From Gracilaria vermiculophylla (Eukaryota > Rhodophyta > Florideophyceae > Gracilariales > Gracilariaceae), in contig JAHNZQ020003150.1 in assembly GCA_019155205.2 (NCBI GenBank), forward strand, positions 2,003,248 to 2,021,005: a stretch of DNA of 17,758 bases, in the 5' to 3' direction. The notes under the pieces are model-generated. The model had not been told where the DNA came from. It ran no database searches and saw only the letters and a program-made list of their open reading frames with translations. Within the stretch, counting starts at the first letter, position 1. The number at the start of each line of letters is the position of its first letter. Made by a program: the position numbers and the translations under genes. Shown piece after piece: positions 7,949-15,828 of this stretch.

Positions 7949-8421
7949 GCATCTGCAGTCGAGGAGGCGTGAAACACAGAGAAACGAATGTTGACACGAG
8001 ACGTAGAGGTGTCGTATAGAAATGCGTGAAAGATATGCTGTTGAGATAGCAGAAGGGGACGATCCCGAGGTGACACTGTTGCACTTAGAAGAATGCGCAG
8101 AATATGGGGTAGTACGCATGACAGTGCTGTGTGAATGTTCCCAAGTGCTGGACGGAAATGTTGCTAGAAGAGAAACAAGTGAAATTCGGCGATCGCAATG
8201 CGTGCCAGCCTGTTGCGGTAAAGCAAACGTTGAATCAACGACGTAAATGTTGTTGAGCGGGTCCATTCTACAGCCAAAATGTAAAAATCGAGAAAAGGCT
8301 TGTCACCGTTTGATGGTTGGGGGAATGTGGAGCTACTGAGGTTGAATGAAGACACTCTTTGTTCGTATTCGGTGGTGTGGGCCTTGAAAGGAACAATAAT
8401 TATCGAAAAGTATACATCGAG
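7949..8421 (-). pseudogene. RecQ-like helicase, N-terminal half (motifs Ia-III)
   Basis: A single phase reads YFSIIIVPFKAHTTEYEQR (motif Ia region), then RSTTFTSLIQRLLYRNRLAR, a degenerate motif II (AEFH at 8190-8179 where DEAH is expected), a TAG at 8164-8166 (probably a former Trp), QHFRPALGNIHTAL, motif III LLSATVSP (SAT at 8085-8077) and TSRVNIRFSV. The HFRP and R-NI-SV words are typical of RecQ-family helicases. The fragment stops at the solo LTR and resumes beyond it in the next phase. Motif I (the Walker A lysine loop) is missing: upstream sequence is the 42-bp repeat and an unrelated ORF. Without motifs I and II the product could not hydrolyse ATP. Confidence 0.85.
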
Positions 8422-8452
8422 CCACCAATCGCTACTGCGTACCATTGTCATC
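8411..8452. repeat. 42-bp direct repeat, left copy
   Basis: Aligns to 9183-9224 in the same orientation at 37 of 42 positions with no gap. On the minus strand both copies encode MTMVRS(S/T)DWW in an open frame. This copy sits at the point where helicase homology begins, so it may mark an insertion or rearrangement junction. Confidence 0.8.
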
Positions 8453-8849
8453 AGATAGCTGTAGACCGTTTCGTTGCCAACGGCGCGCGACTAGCAGAAC
8501 TAGCGCCACTCTCGGAATTCTGATGTGTATCTGCTGGATACTGCGGGCCATCGACCAAATGCTCACTGTTTTGCTGCGAATGTGAGGACCGCGCAGCATG
8601 TTCGTTGCCATTATGAAGTGCTAAAGAAGGATTGTTAAGCTGTTCAATGTTTTGCATGAGAGTTGAACATGCCGGAGCACGCCAATGTGTATTTTGAGAT
8701 GTTGAAGAAGGCTTCTTAGCTCTGCCAGACTGTGCGCTGGGATCAGAAAGCTCTGCCGCGGCACTCTCTCGGATCGGTGGCTTTGCACAAAGCTTCTCTC
8801 TTCTCTTGAGGAATCCACAAAACTGCTCGTCAAGAAACTCGCTATCCAT
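8451..8849 (-). CDS. uncharacterised ORF between the direct repeats
   Basis: This is a 132-codon frame from the ATG at 8849 (MDSEFLDEQFCGFLKRREKL) to a stop at 8451. The phase stays open upstream to an ATG at 9161, so the start is uncertain. The product is rich in Ser, Asn, Gln and Ala, and no domain, signal peptide or membrane segment is recognisable. It lies exactly between the two 42-bp direct repeats and just upstream of helicase homology, so it may be cargo of an insertion or a degraded N-terminal extension of the helicase. It may also be a chance frame. No function is proposed. Confidence 0.3.
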   Translation of the reverse strand: MDSEFLDEQFCGFLKRREKLCAKPPIRESAAAELSDPSAQSGRAKKPSSTSQNTHWRAPACSTLMQNIEQLNNPSLALHNGNEHAARSSHSQQNSEHLVDGPQYPADTHQNSESGASSASRAPLATKRSTAI

Positions 8850-9182
8850 GGTTTCACAAAGTGGAATATTTTTTGCGTTGAAGAGTAGTGAAATCGTTGT
8901 GTTGCGCCTTTGTGAAGACGCAAGAAAGCGGACGTACTCCACAAAAAACCAAGTACAAGATTGGAAAGCTTCACGAGGTAGAGAGACAGATTGGGAAAGA
9001 TGGATGTGGATCGCCGAGAGCGGTGTCGCAGCGTTGCTCAACAGTTTTTGAGAAGGTTGGAAAACCAATGCAGTGGCCACACACAGCCCGCGGTGAGCAC
9101 ATGACACTTGCGCGTGTTTTGATCCATTTTCGCTTGATCTGGAGACCAAACGAGGTGGCAAGTTTCAGTCACGGCGCATGCA

Positions 9183-9224
9183 TTTACTTCGCGCCACCAA
9201 TCGGTACTGCGCACCATTGTCATC
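9183..9224. repeat. 42-bp direct repeat, right copy
   Basis: Partner of 8411-8452 (37 of 42 identical, same orientation, starts 772 bp apart). Flanking sequences beyond the 42 bp are unrelated, which argues against a simple tandem duplication of the whole interval. Confidence 0.8.
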
Positions 9225-9370
9225 TTGGTCATCCCAAGATCACCGTTATTGTTTGTTTTTTTTCTTTCTGAAGAAACGTTAGCGGTTTCTGATATCTACG
9301 ACGGCACCGCCGCCCAAACACCTAATGAATGGCGTTCGTATAGGTGTGAGTCCATTCCATAGCGCGGTTT

Positions 9371-9526
9371 ATGAAAAAAAAGTCAAACGGAAGCACAGAG
9401 AGATCTCAACCATACAACATTACCACGGCGAGCTATGCACCGTCCCAAGCACGTGAGAGCTATAAGCCCATCACGGTGATCACGCGCGACGAGGATGGCC
9501 TCGCTACAACCATTCCTGAAATGTGA
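9371..9526 (+). CDS. small hypothetical ORF, 51 residues
   Basis: ATG at 9371 and TGA at 9524-9526, with an in-frame TGA 24 bases upstream of the start. The product begins MKKKSNGSTERSQPYN and ends DEDGLATTIPEM. Its composition is balanced and hydrophilic, unlike the low-complexity shadows nearby, and it has no recognisable domain, signal or membrane segment. The sequence just upstream (about 9286-9345) also reads as plausible coding sequence in another phase, so it might be the last exon of a spliced gene. Evidence is thin, and a chance frame of this length is quite possible. Confidence 0.2.
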   Translation: MKKKSNGSTERSQPYNITTASYAPSQARESYKPITVITRDEDGLATTIPEM

Positions 9527-10823
9527 ATCTTGTATGCACGGTCTTGCGTTCTTGTGAAAAAGAGAATCAGATATTCGAATATACAGATTGTCAGCTTATT
9601 TTTTTCTCACATGATACAGTTTTCGACAGAAACATCTTCAACAAACAGATAGTGACCAGTGCACACTTTCAGTCGATCAAATATGCCGTCAACACATTTC
9701 TTTCGTTCTTGTTCTATCTCAAATTACTCTGCAATACATATGGACCGTAAAAGAACGAAGACGACGACGAGTTCAAGTTGTGGACATATACAGTCGTAAT
9801 CACATTTTTCCTTGAGACAAAACACGGAATCGTGACGACGAACGCATCGAAGCATAGCTGCACATCACTTGTGCTTCGCAGCGCTCGTTTGCGGCGCTTC
9901 AATCAAGCTTTTCACGACTATTATCGAAAATACATGAACACAAGAACCCTATACATTTTTCTCTTTATGTTTTCTATACGTTTCCACTTTCATGTGTTTT
10001 GAAAATAAATGTTTAGTGTACTTCACGTGGCACCCAGTTCCACAGCATTTACTGGGCGTTGGCTATATGTATGCCCAGCTTGAAGACCGCTCACAGATGT
10101 TCGATTCGCACTGCAAAGCTTGCAAAGCTTGCAAAGTGATACCGTGAACATACTGCCCAAAGCTGCTCAATACATAATGGCTGGTGACACACAGCTTGTA
10201 GCGTTGCCGCACACGATACCTTTTCAGTGCCATCACAGTATCCCCTTAATTCCATCCCAATAACGTCTCACCCGAAAACGCGACACATTATGCTCAACTG
10301 CGATGACTGTCATAGTGATGCAACACGCAACCTTATTCTGCACCTCAAACAAAAGAGAAAAGACCTCTATTAAACCCAGTAGATCTTTTGAACTGAGGCT
10401 GTTTTAGAATGATGTCGATCACCTTCACTTCAGATCACGCAGCTCGCCTTGCATGCACGCGAGATACTGTGCTACAGCTCATAATTCAGAGCGATTTGAG
10501 CAAGAATGCTCAATGAAAGAGGTTATGAACATATCACATTTCCAAATTGCCATCGTTGCTGCGGCCCATTACACGAGTCGTTCGTCGATGATGGTGAGCT
10601 CTGTGCTTTGATGGTACTGAGAGGCGCTGTTGTCGCTGGTAGAAAGATGGAAGACTATTGGCGAAAAGGCAACAGTGTAGAAGCGCTACCTTCGCGAGTG
10701 TCACGTCCGTAGGAGCTTTGTGCGCATGTGCTGTGAGAACTGCGATCGTATGCATCTCATGCGTTCCGTCCAGCAAGAAAAAAAAAGTCTGAACGACTAC
10801 AGTTGCTCATGGGTTAATCAAGA
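9527..10823. other. intergenic stretch with no recognisable gene
   Basis: Short frames occur on both strands (for example plus 9778-10002 and 10506-10712), but none shows a family motif. Plus-strand AATAAA at 10004-10009 could be a poly(A) signal, without a convincing gene before it. The only repeat seen is a 9-bp tandem, TGCAAAGCT, 2.8 copies at 10112-10136. Confidence 0.5.
10112..10136. repeat. 9-bp tandem repeat, 2.8 copies
   Basis: TGCAAAGCT is repeated head to tail at 10112, 10121 and (partial) 10130 without mismatches. It lies outside any recognised gene. Confidence 0.8.
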
Positions 10824-10829
10824 TTTATT
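10824..10829 (-). terminator. poly(A) signal AATAAA for the zinc-finger gene
   Basis: The minus strand reads CAAATAAATC here, giving AATAAA about 90 bases downstream of the zinc-finger stop codon at 10918. Spacing and strand both fit a eukaryotic 3' UTR. Confidence 0.5.
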
Positions 10830-10917
10830 TGAAGCACAATCAAAAGGTCGACGAACGGAAAATCATATGACGAGAAGGAGTCCTTAAGCAAGTCTGGCGG
10901 GGCCCCACGCCATACAA

Positions 10918-11446
10918 TCATGTCAGCTTCACAACCGTAGATTCACAGGTGTAGCCGGGATGCGTTGAGCGCACGTGAAAAGATACATCTTCCATGCACG
11001 GGAAGAAGGTGAAACACTGCCCACATTGATATCGGCATAATTCGTTATGGGCTGACTTCATGTGCGTTTTTAGCGCTCCTCTTGCTGCTAATGCTTTGCC
11101 ACAGATTGTACAATCGAAGTGGTTCGTAATTTTGTGCACTGTGATCAAGTGCCGGTCAAGGTTATGCATCTGGTCGAATGGGTGAAAACACCACTGACAG
11201 ACATGAGGACGAATCTGCCTTATTCGCGAGGGTTATGCGAAGTGCGATATATTATAGTTATGAAAACCAACATGTAACAAAGGTTAGAAACACCGATAGT
11301 TTTGTCAGACGTTTAAAACATGGCCAACTTAGTTGCTTGGAACCCCCGTTCGTGGACTCTTCTTCGTTTCCGTTTGGGGCTATTCCATCAAATGCTTCGC
11401 AGACCATGTGGTCTGGGACTTCTTGCTGAAGATCTTTGTCATTCAT
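10918..11446 (-). CDS. C2H2 zinc-finger protein, probably two exons
   Basis: The 3' part (11214-10918) encodes three C2H2 fingers in one uninterrupted phase: HVCQWCFHPFDQMHNLDRHL then H; FDCTICGKALAARGALKTHM then H; YQCGQCFTFFPCMEDVSFHV then H. It ends PGYTCESTVVKLT. Such fingers bind nucleic acid, so a nuclear DNA-binding role is likely but unproven. An in-frame TAA lies just upstream of the first finger. An ATG frame at 11446 (MNDKDLQQEVPDHMVCEAFD) could be exon 1, joined by a phase-0 intron about 11293-11215 (donor GTGTTT, acceptor GGCAG); the donor is weak. All finger Cys and His residues are intact, unlike the neighbouring retroelements. A poly(A) signal follows. It could instead be the tail of a larger gene. 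Confidence 0.65.
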
Positions 11447-11544
11447 CCAGTTGTAGGCAAAGAAAAACTGAGACGTTTTGTGTGTGGAAGAGGATGGGTG
11501 CTTTTGTTCTCATCTGCAGCGTGAGCACAGTGTTCCAGATAAGG

Positions 11545-11968
11545 CTATAGCCTGTTGTAGATCAGTACTGAGTGCCTATCACGACGTACACAATGGATAT
11601 ACGCTGGTAGTACGCGAATAGACCGATCAGCAGCGTTCCTGCACGTTGAAAGTGTACTGTACAGTTCCATAGAGCCCACCACGATCCACAAAACAACACC
11701 TAGACCAAGCAGGGTTGAAAATGCGTTTGCCAAATCCTTGCCTTCGTCAATTGCTTTTCCAGCAGCCAAGATTTCTGCAGCACCAATTGACTTCTAAGGT
11801 CTGCGAGACTTGTGTGAGCTCCAAGCAATCACATGTATAAAGGATCCCTTTTGGAGTTTTCCAAAGAGCAGCGCAGCCCTGCAACAAACCCTAGTTGTCC
11901 ATAGTCTTCCTTTCTACTAGAATCATAGAAAACGATGATCGTTGCTGGATAGTCTCCTTTAACAGTCG
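11545..11968 (-). pseudogene. RNase H-like remnant of a divergent copia-type pol
   Basis: The minus strand reads YPATIIVFYDSSRKEDYGQL, GFVAGL, LLFGKLQKGS, HVIAWSSHKSRRP, a TAG (11794-11796), then KSIGAAEILAAGKAIDEGKD and LWIVVGSMELYSTLSTCRNA. This fits the pol C-terminal RNase H fold of protist and fungal Ty1-like elements: Asp in FYDSS, Glu in GAAEIL, and the final acidic site as VGS where an Asp is usual. A GCTGC duplication (GCTGCGCTGC) shifts the phase between GFVAGL and LLFGK. No RT or integrase is found upstream, where scattered repeats begin. It belongs to a different lineage from the copia at 1-3990, whose RNase H has the STEAE form. Confidence 0.65.
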
Positions 11969-12002
11969 GTCTTATAGTAGTTTTCACCCAAAATATGGGT
12001 TT

Positions 12003-12398
12003 GCGCTTGGTTTTGTGAAGTGTAAGTTAGCGCTTGGTTCCGACAGGAAACGTTGATTGTGTGGTGCAAACACTGTATGTACGCTTTTGGTACCGCAAAG
12101 AGGCGACCAAGCGCTGCGCGTTGCATATGAATAAAATGCGACACTGTCAATTTCTGGCTAACTTAAATGCAAATCAAGAACGGCCCAAAAACCAAGCGCA
12201 TTTATTAAAAAATCTAGATTTGCAACCACCGTTTGCGCTTGGTTCTGCTTAGGTTTTGACAAGCGCGTGTCTTGCACTCTCGTGGCACGCACACGGCGTG
12301 TACGCTACGTAAGTCTGTGCATATACCGACATGTTGTAGATCATGTTGGATGCCGTGGTGCTTGGTTTTAACCAGGAAACGTCAGTTTGCGCTTGGTT
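12003..12398. repeat. scattered GCGCTTGGTT motif, both orientations
   Basis: The decamer GCGCTTGGTT occurs at 12003-12012, 12030-12039, 12235-12244 and 12389-12398. Inverted copies occur at 12107-12114 (8-base core) and 12190-12199, and a one-mismatch copy lies near 12358. Spacing is irregular. A further copy lies in the related repeat at 4851-4860. Six or more occurrences in 400 bp is far beyond chance for a 10-mer. The role is unknown. Confidence 0.7.
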
Positions 12399-12515
12399 AC
12401 CAAGGCAATGATCCTTCAGCAAGGGTTTCTTCGTGACAAAAGACAGGAATCCAATAACGGGCATGTAGGGGAAGATAAAAAATATATGTTTGGGTTAAAA
12501 TCCATGAAAAAGGTG
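12298..12515. repeat. 218-bp dispersed repeat, copy B, next to telomere-like repeats
   Basis: Gapless partner of 4791-5008 (184 of 218 identical by hand count). Its right end, AAGGTG, is followed after AAT by GGGTTAGGG. This suggests a subtelomeric repeat or the end of an element that lies against telomeric DNA. Confidence 0.85.
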
Positions 12516-12518
12516 AAT

Positions 12519-12576
12519 GGGTTAGGGTTTTAGGGTTTAGGGGTTTAAGCTCCTGGCCCCTAGATCCCTAAACCCT
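12519..12576. repeat. interstitial telomere-like repeats in head-to-head (fusion) order
   Basis: The G-strand repeats GGGTTAGGG, TTTTAGGG and TTTAGGGG run from 12519 to 12547. After about 18 bases the C-strand form CCCTAAACCCT follows at 12566-12576. G-strand followed by C-strand on the same strand is the order produced by end-to-end fusion of two telomeres. The unit resembles TTTAGGG, which is used by plants, many algae, oomycetes and apicomplexans. The tracts are short, so chance or an internal palindrome cannot be excluded. Confidence 0.6.
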
Positions 12577-12585
12577 CTGCCGCTA

Positions 12586-12606
12586 CCGCCGCCGCCGCCG
12601 CCGCCG
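12586..12606. repeat. (CCG)7 microsatellite
   Basis: Seven perfect CCG units, preceded by CCGCTA. They lie between the telomere-like tract and the gypsy remnant. No coding role is evident. Confidence 0.9.
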
Positions 12607-12832
12607 TCAATGCCGACAATATCGGAAGCAGAAAAAATTCATGATCCAGGTGAGTTCGTGAACTTTTACTGAAGCCATTTAAAGGAAAGGAGAGTTTATC
12701 GCGCAAATGCCAAGAACTCTTAAGGAACAAAGTCTAGGTGATGAAGAAAATATTCAGGCAGTGGATCTAAGACGCAGCTTGGGCTTTTTATCCTAGGTCA
12801 GTGTGGCCTCGCTGACCCCATGTCCAAAACGT
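12607..12832. other. spacer before the gypsy remnant
   Basis: No recognisable gene. A short frame beginning MPTISEAEKIHDPGEFVNFY ends at once. Gypsy homology becomes credible only from about 12833, so gag, protease, primer site and 5' LTR of that element are not seen here. Confidence 0.5.
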
Positions 12833-13740
12833 TACGACCAGGTTGACTCCATGAGAGCCGTTGAAGAACTAGATTCCTCCCAAGTGCGTGCTTCGTACCC
12901 TAAGAGTATCCGCCCAATGTTGCAAGAATTCATCCAGATATAAATTGCCTCGTTAGCTGATATTAACTGCACCGAAAATCGGATAGAAGTGCTACCGAAC
13001 ACTCGGCCATTCGCGCTACACCCATACAGGGCTGGGTCAAAGGCTTGGGATGGGGATGAATTCGAAGTAAGGCGCATGCCACGTGCCGGACTCATGGAGC
13101 CAGCACAACTCCCATGGGCGTTCCCTGTGGTCGTCGCGCTAACAGCGGATAGGTCATGAAGATTCTGCGTGGATCACCGCAGACTTTATGCCACAAATAT
13201 CCGGTATACTTACCCGACTCCTCGGATGGACGAGTGCATAGACTCACTCGGTGATGCTACCATGTTCACAGCTCTGGGCACCATTTGGGGATACTGACAG
13301 GTCCCTGTGAAGGAGGAATTCCGTGACAAAACGGCGTTTGTGTGCTGCTATGGGTCCTATCTCTTCAAGCAAATGCCTATTGGTATGACCAATCCACCCG
13401 CAACGTTTCAAAGGGCTATCGACGTCCTCATGGCTTGATTCAATCGTCGGACTTGCCTTGTGTGCTTGGACGACATACTCATCTTTTTCCGCTACTTGGG
13501 CGATCATTTCACCCACGTGCGGGACGTGATGATGATACTGCGTGACCAAGGTATCATCATGAATCTGAGGAAGTGTGAGTTCTTTACCGCTAATGTAAAG
13601 TGTTTGGGTCATATCATCCATCCCAGACGGCTTATCATCGACAGCGTTCGATTTAAGTCCCCCACTAAGGCGCAAGAACCCCAGACGCAAACGAAATTGA
13701 GATATTTCCTTGGATTAGTCAACGTCTATCGATGATTTTA
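12833..13740 (+). pseudogene. Ty3/gypsy reverse transcriptase
   Basis: One phase runs from YDQVDSMRAVEELD through IEVLPNTRPFALHPYRAG, EPAQLPWAFPVVVA, FCVDHRRLYATN, PRMDECIDSLGDATMFTALG, DKTAFVCCYGSYLFKQMP, PPATFQRAIDVLMA and CLVCLDDILIFF to KCLGHIIHP and LRYFLGLVNVYR. These are the standard RT motifs in order. The LDD box is intact, but the first catalytic Asp is Gly (GAC to GGC, 13277-13279, in FTALG). TGA codons replace likely Trp or Arg positions at 13157, before QVPVKEE (a conserved Trp), after DVLMA and after VNVYR. No frameshift is present within RT. Confidence 0.95.
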
Positions 13741-14289
13741 TACCAAATTTCTCGGATACCACTGCACCACTTTACGCGTTACTACAGATAGGGCAGTCGC
13801 CGAAGCTCTTGCCCTTCAACATCAATCAGAAGGCTGCTTTTCAGCCCCTGATCAGAGCAAAAAAAACGGCTCCAATCTTTTTACTCTCTATTTTGGGCCT
13901 CTCGTTCTCCGTGGATACTAATTTCAGATACTACCAAGTGGTTTGTGCACTGTTTCAAATACGTCCTCAAGGGAAACGCGAATCAATATGAAATTAGTCT
14001 AGGACTCTGATTGTTCACGAGAGGAACTATTCTGTCTCGGAGAAAAAGTGCCTCGCCGTGGAGTAGGCGCTCCCCACGCAACCTTTCTGCCCAAATGGGG
14101 TACAATTCACCGTCTTCACGAATCATTCCTCTTCGAGATGACTGATGAGCATCGGCGACCGATTAGACGGCTTAATGGGGTGAGGGCTCCGCCTGGCGGA
14201 ATTTACGTTGTACGTGGTCTACAAGAAGGGCACATAGAGCACGCAAGCCGATGCTTTCTTGCGTTTGCATACAAAGAGAGTAGCCGCTA
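13741..14289 (+). pseudogene. Ty3/gypsy RNase H, several frameshifts
   Basis: Recognisable pieces are PFNINQKAAFQPLI, KTAPIFLLSILGLSFSVDTN and VVCALFQIRPQGKRES in one phase (13809-13991). Then comes ERNYSVSEKKCLAVE with a TAG at 14064-14066 where Trp is expected (the VWAL position). The end, about 14240-14285, reads in another phase as the short DAF-LRLHTKR type segment that closes gypsy RNase H domains. The Asp of VDT and the Glu of SVSEKKC are retained. At least two phase changes break the domain. Confidence 0.8.
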
Positions 14290-15335
14290 GCGACGCCGAC
14301 GAGTACGAGATCCCCTACTTCTTTGCGGACGGGAGTACCCCGGCAGCTCTGCACTGGGCCTCCGAGGCGGACAGCCCCGGCAACATGTACGAGGTTTTCG
14401 CCTCAGCAGACGCCGATAATGCGCCACGGGGGAATTTTATGGCGTTGAGAACAGAGGAGATGATCCGAGAACAGGTCGGGGACCCATTATGCATAGAACT
14501 ATGTGCCTGTCTGAACGTTGGAAAAGACCTAACATTTGAGGTGAACGACACAGGCTACCAGGTCTGGACTGTGGAGCGTCTCTAACACATTGTGGTGCCC
14601 TACCCTGTCACGCCTAGGGTACTTCAACCTTCACATTATCCAGAACTCGATGGACACCCGTGTTGGAGAAATCTTTATCTCGCCCTCCGCAATGACTATT
14701 ATTGGCCTGCGATGGCAGTGGGTTATTATGCCGCTGGGTGGTTGCGCACATAGAGCGCCAAGATCCGGGTCAAACTCCGGAGGCATTTCAATAAATTGAA
14801 GCTTTTCCCTTCCAAGGCTTCTGTCGAGTTTGTCGCCACAGACATTATCGGTCCACTTTTAAAGACGAATAAATATAAAACCTTTCTGCTCATAATCAAC
14901 GACCGCTTCTCAAAGTGTGTTTGAACAGTTTCTTTGAAGTTGATCTCCGCTTTCAAGATTGCACAGGCGTTTGTAACGCATTGGGTCTGTGTTTCAGGAC
15001 ATCCTGTTGAGGTACTATCCAACAACGGCAGGAATGTTTCATCGTGATTCTTTTAAGACGTCTGCCGCATACTGCATGTGATGAATCTCTCTACCACGAC
15101 CTATCACCCGCAGACTAACGGGCAGTTTTAATGGTTCTCCCGAACACTGCTCGCGTCGCTGCGCAACTATGTCGCGGATCACGCCGCCTCATGGGATCTC
15201 CACACGGTTGCCGTGACATATGCCTCCAATACGCAGGTACATCGGACCACCGGTCGTACCCCATTCAAGCTGGTATTGTCGAACGTGCCCCCACCCTTGC
15301 GTTAAAACTGCATGCGCAAGCGGGTTCTTTCCGTT
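14290..15335 (+). pseudogene. Ty3/gypsy integrase, catalytic residues lost
   Basis: The N-terminal part reads MIREQVGDPLCIELCACLNV, then a zinc-type HYPELDGHP with NDYYWPAMA. The core reads EFVATDIIGPLLKTN (first Asp, 14841-14843), FLLIINDRFSKCV, AQAFVTHWVCV, HPVEVLSNNGRN, LSTTTYHPQTNGQF and LASLRNYVADH to TQVHRTTGRTPFKLVLS. The second catalytic Asp is Asn (15022-15024, LSNNG for LSDNG), and the catalytic Glu after NGQF is a TAA (15129-15131). Further TGA and TAA codons stand at likely Arg or Gln positions (SKCV-stop, and two in the segment before DVCR). The cysteine half of the zinc domain is not recognisable. Confidence 0.93.
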
Positions 15336-15720
15336 CAGTAAGCAAATAACGCCTGCGGGGAAAGAAGTGGCTTGCAAAGATTGTGCTCGTTGCTCGGAAG
15401 GCGATGGAATGCGCTCAAGCCGCATAAAAGCGGACCTTTGATGACCACCTGCGCAGTCATCCACAAGAGGATGCTAACCCTGAGATCTACGTGTTCGCCT
15501 GCAAGTAGTTCTTCACAAAAACGGAGGATGGCAGTAGCTATAAGTTCTCGATCATAGCGGGTGGCCTCTTCCGAGTTGTCTCCTCCGACTGCCTCACATG
15601 AGGTCTCATTGGTCGCCGATAGTTCGGTCCCGGTTCAACCGTTGCAATTAGATTCGGATTTCTTATTGACGTCAGGTATATTTCTAGGAACACGTCTTCA
15701 GCAATTAATTTTTGTAGGAT
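15336..15720 (+). pseudogene. Ty3/gypsy pol C-terminal tail
   Basis: The phase reads KIVLVARKAMECAQAA, a TAA, KRTFDDHLRSHPQ, YVFACK, a TAG, FFTKTEDGSSYKFSIIAGGL then FRVVSSD. This is the linker and small barrel found after gypsy integrases. No clear chromodomain follows. Homology fades before about 15720, and the next 100 bases show no LTR start. Confidence 0.65.
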
Positions 15721-15828
15721 GGATTGCGCGCACAGGCACTATTAATGCCAAGCGCTGTGGGTAAATTATGACCACACTAAGTTAAGAAAGAGAAATAAAA
15801 CGAATGAGGAAAAGGGCTTGAGACACCT

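Larger units (their letters stand above)
12833..15720 (+). mobile_element. Ty3/gypsy retrotransposon pol remnant
   Basis: Read on the plus strand, the order is pre-RT linker, RT, RNase H, integrase and C-terminal tail. RT before integrase is the Ty3/gypsy order. Phases change between RT and RNase H and again before integrase, and more than ten in-frame stops occur. No LTRs, gag or primer site were found at either end, so this is an internal fragment. It is more GC-rich than the copia element at the left of the window and runs opposite to the decayed frame at 15829-17390. Confidence 0.93.

Noticed and set aside
7655..7974. GAGGCGTG on both sides of the solo LTR as a target duplication.
   Set aside because: The copies are not adjacent to the LTR ends (about 5 and 18 bases away), so they do not fit a target-site duplication.
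9778..10002. Plus frame with LVLRSARLRRFNQAFHDYY, briefly considered as a PX-like domain.
   Set aside because: The resemblance is weak, key basic and proline motifs are missing, and the tail is low-complexity.
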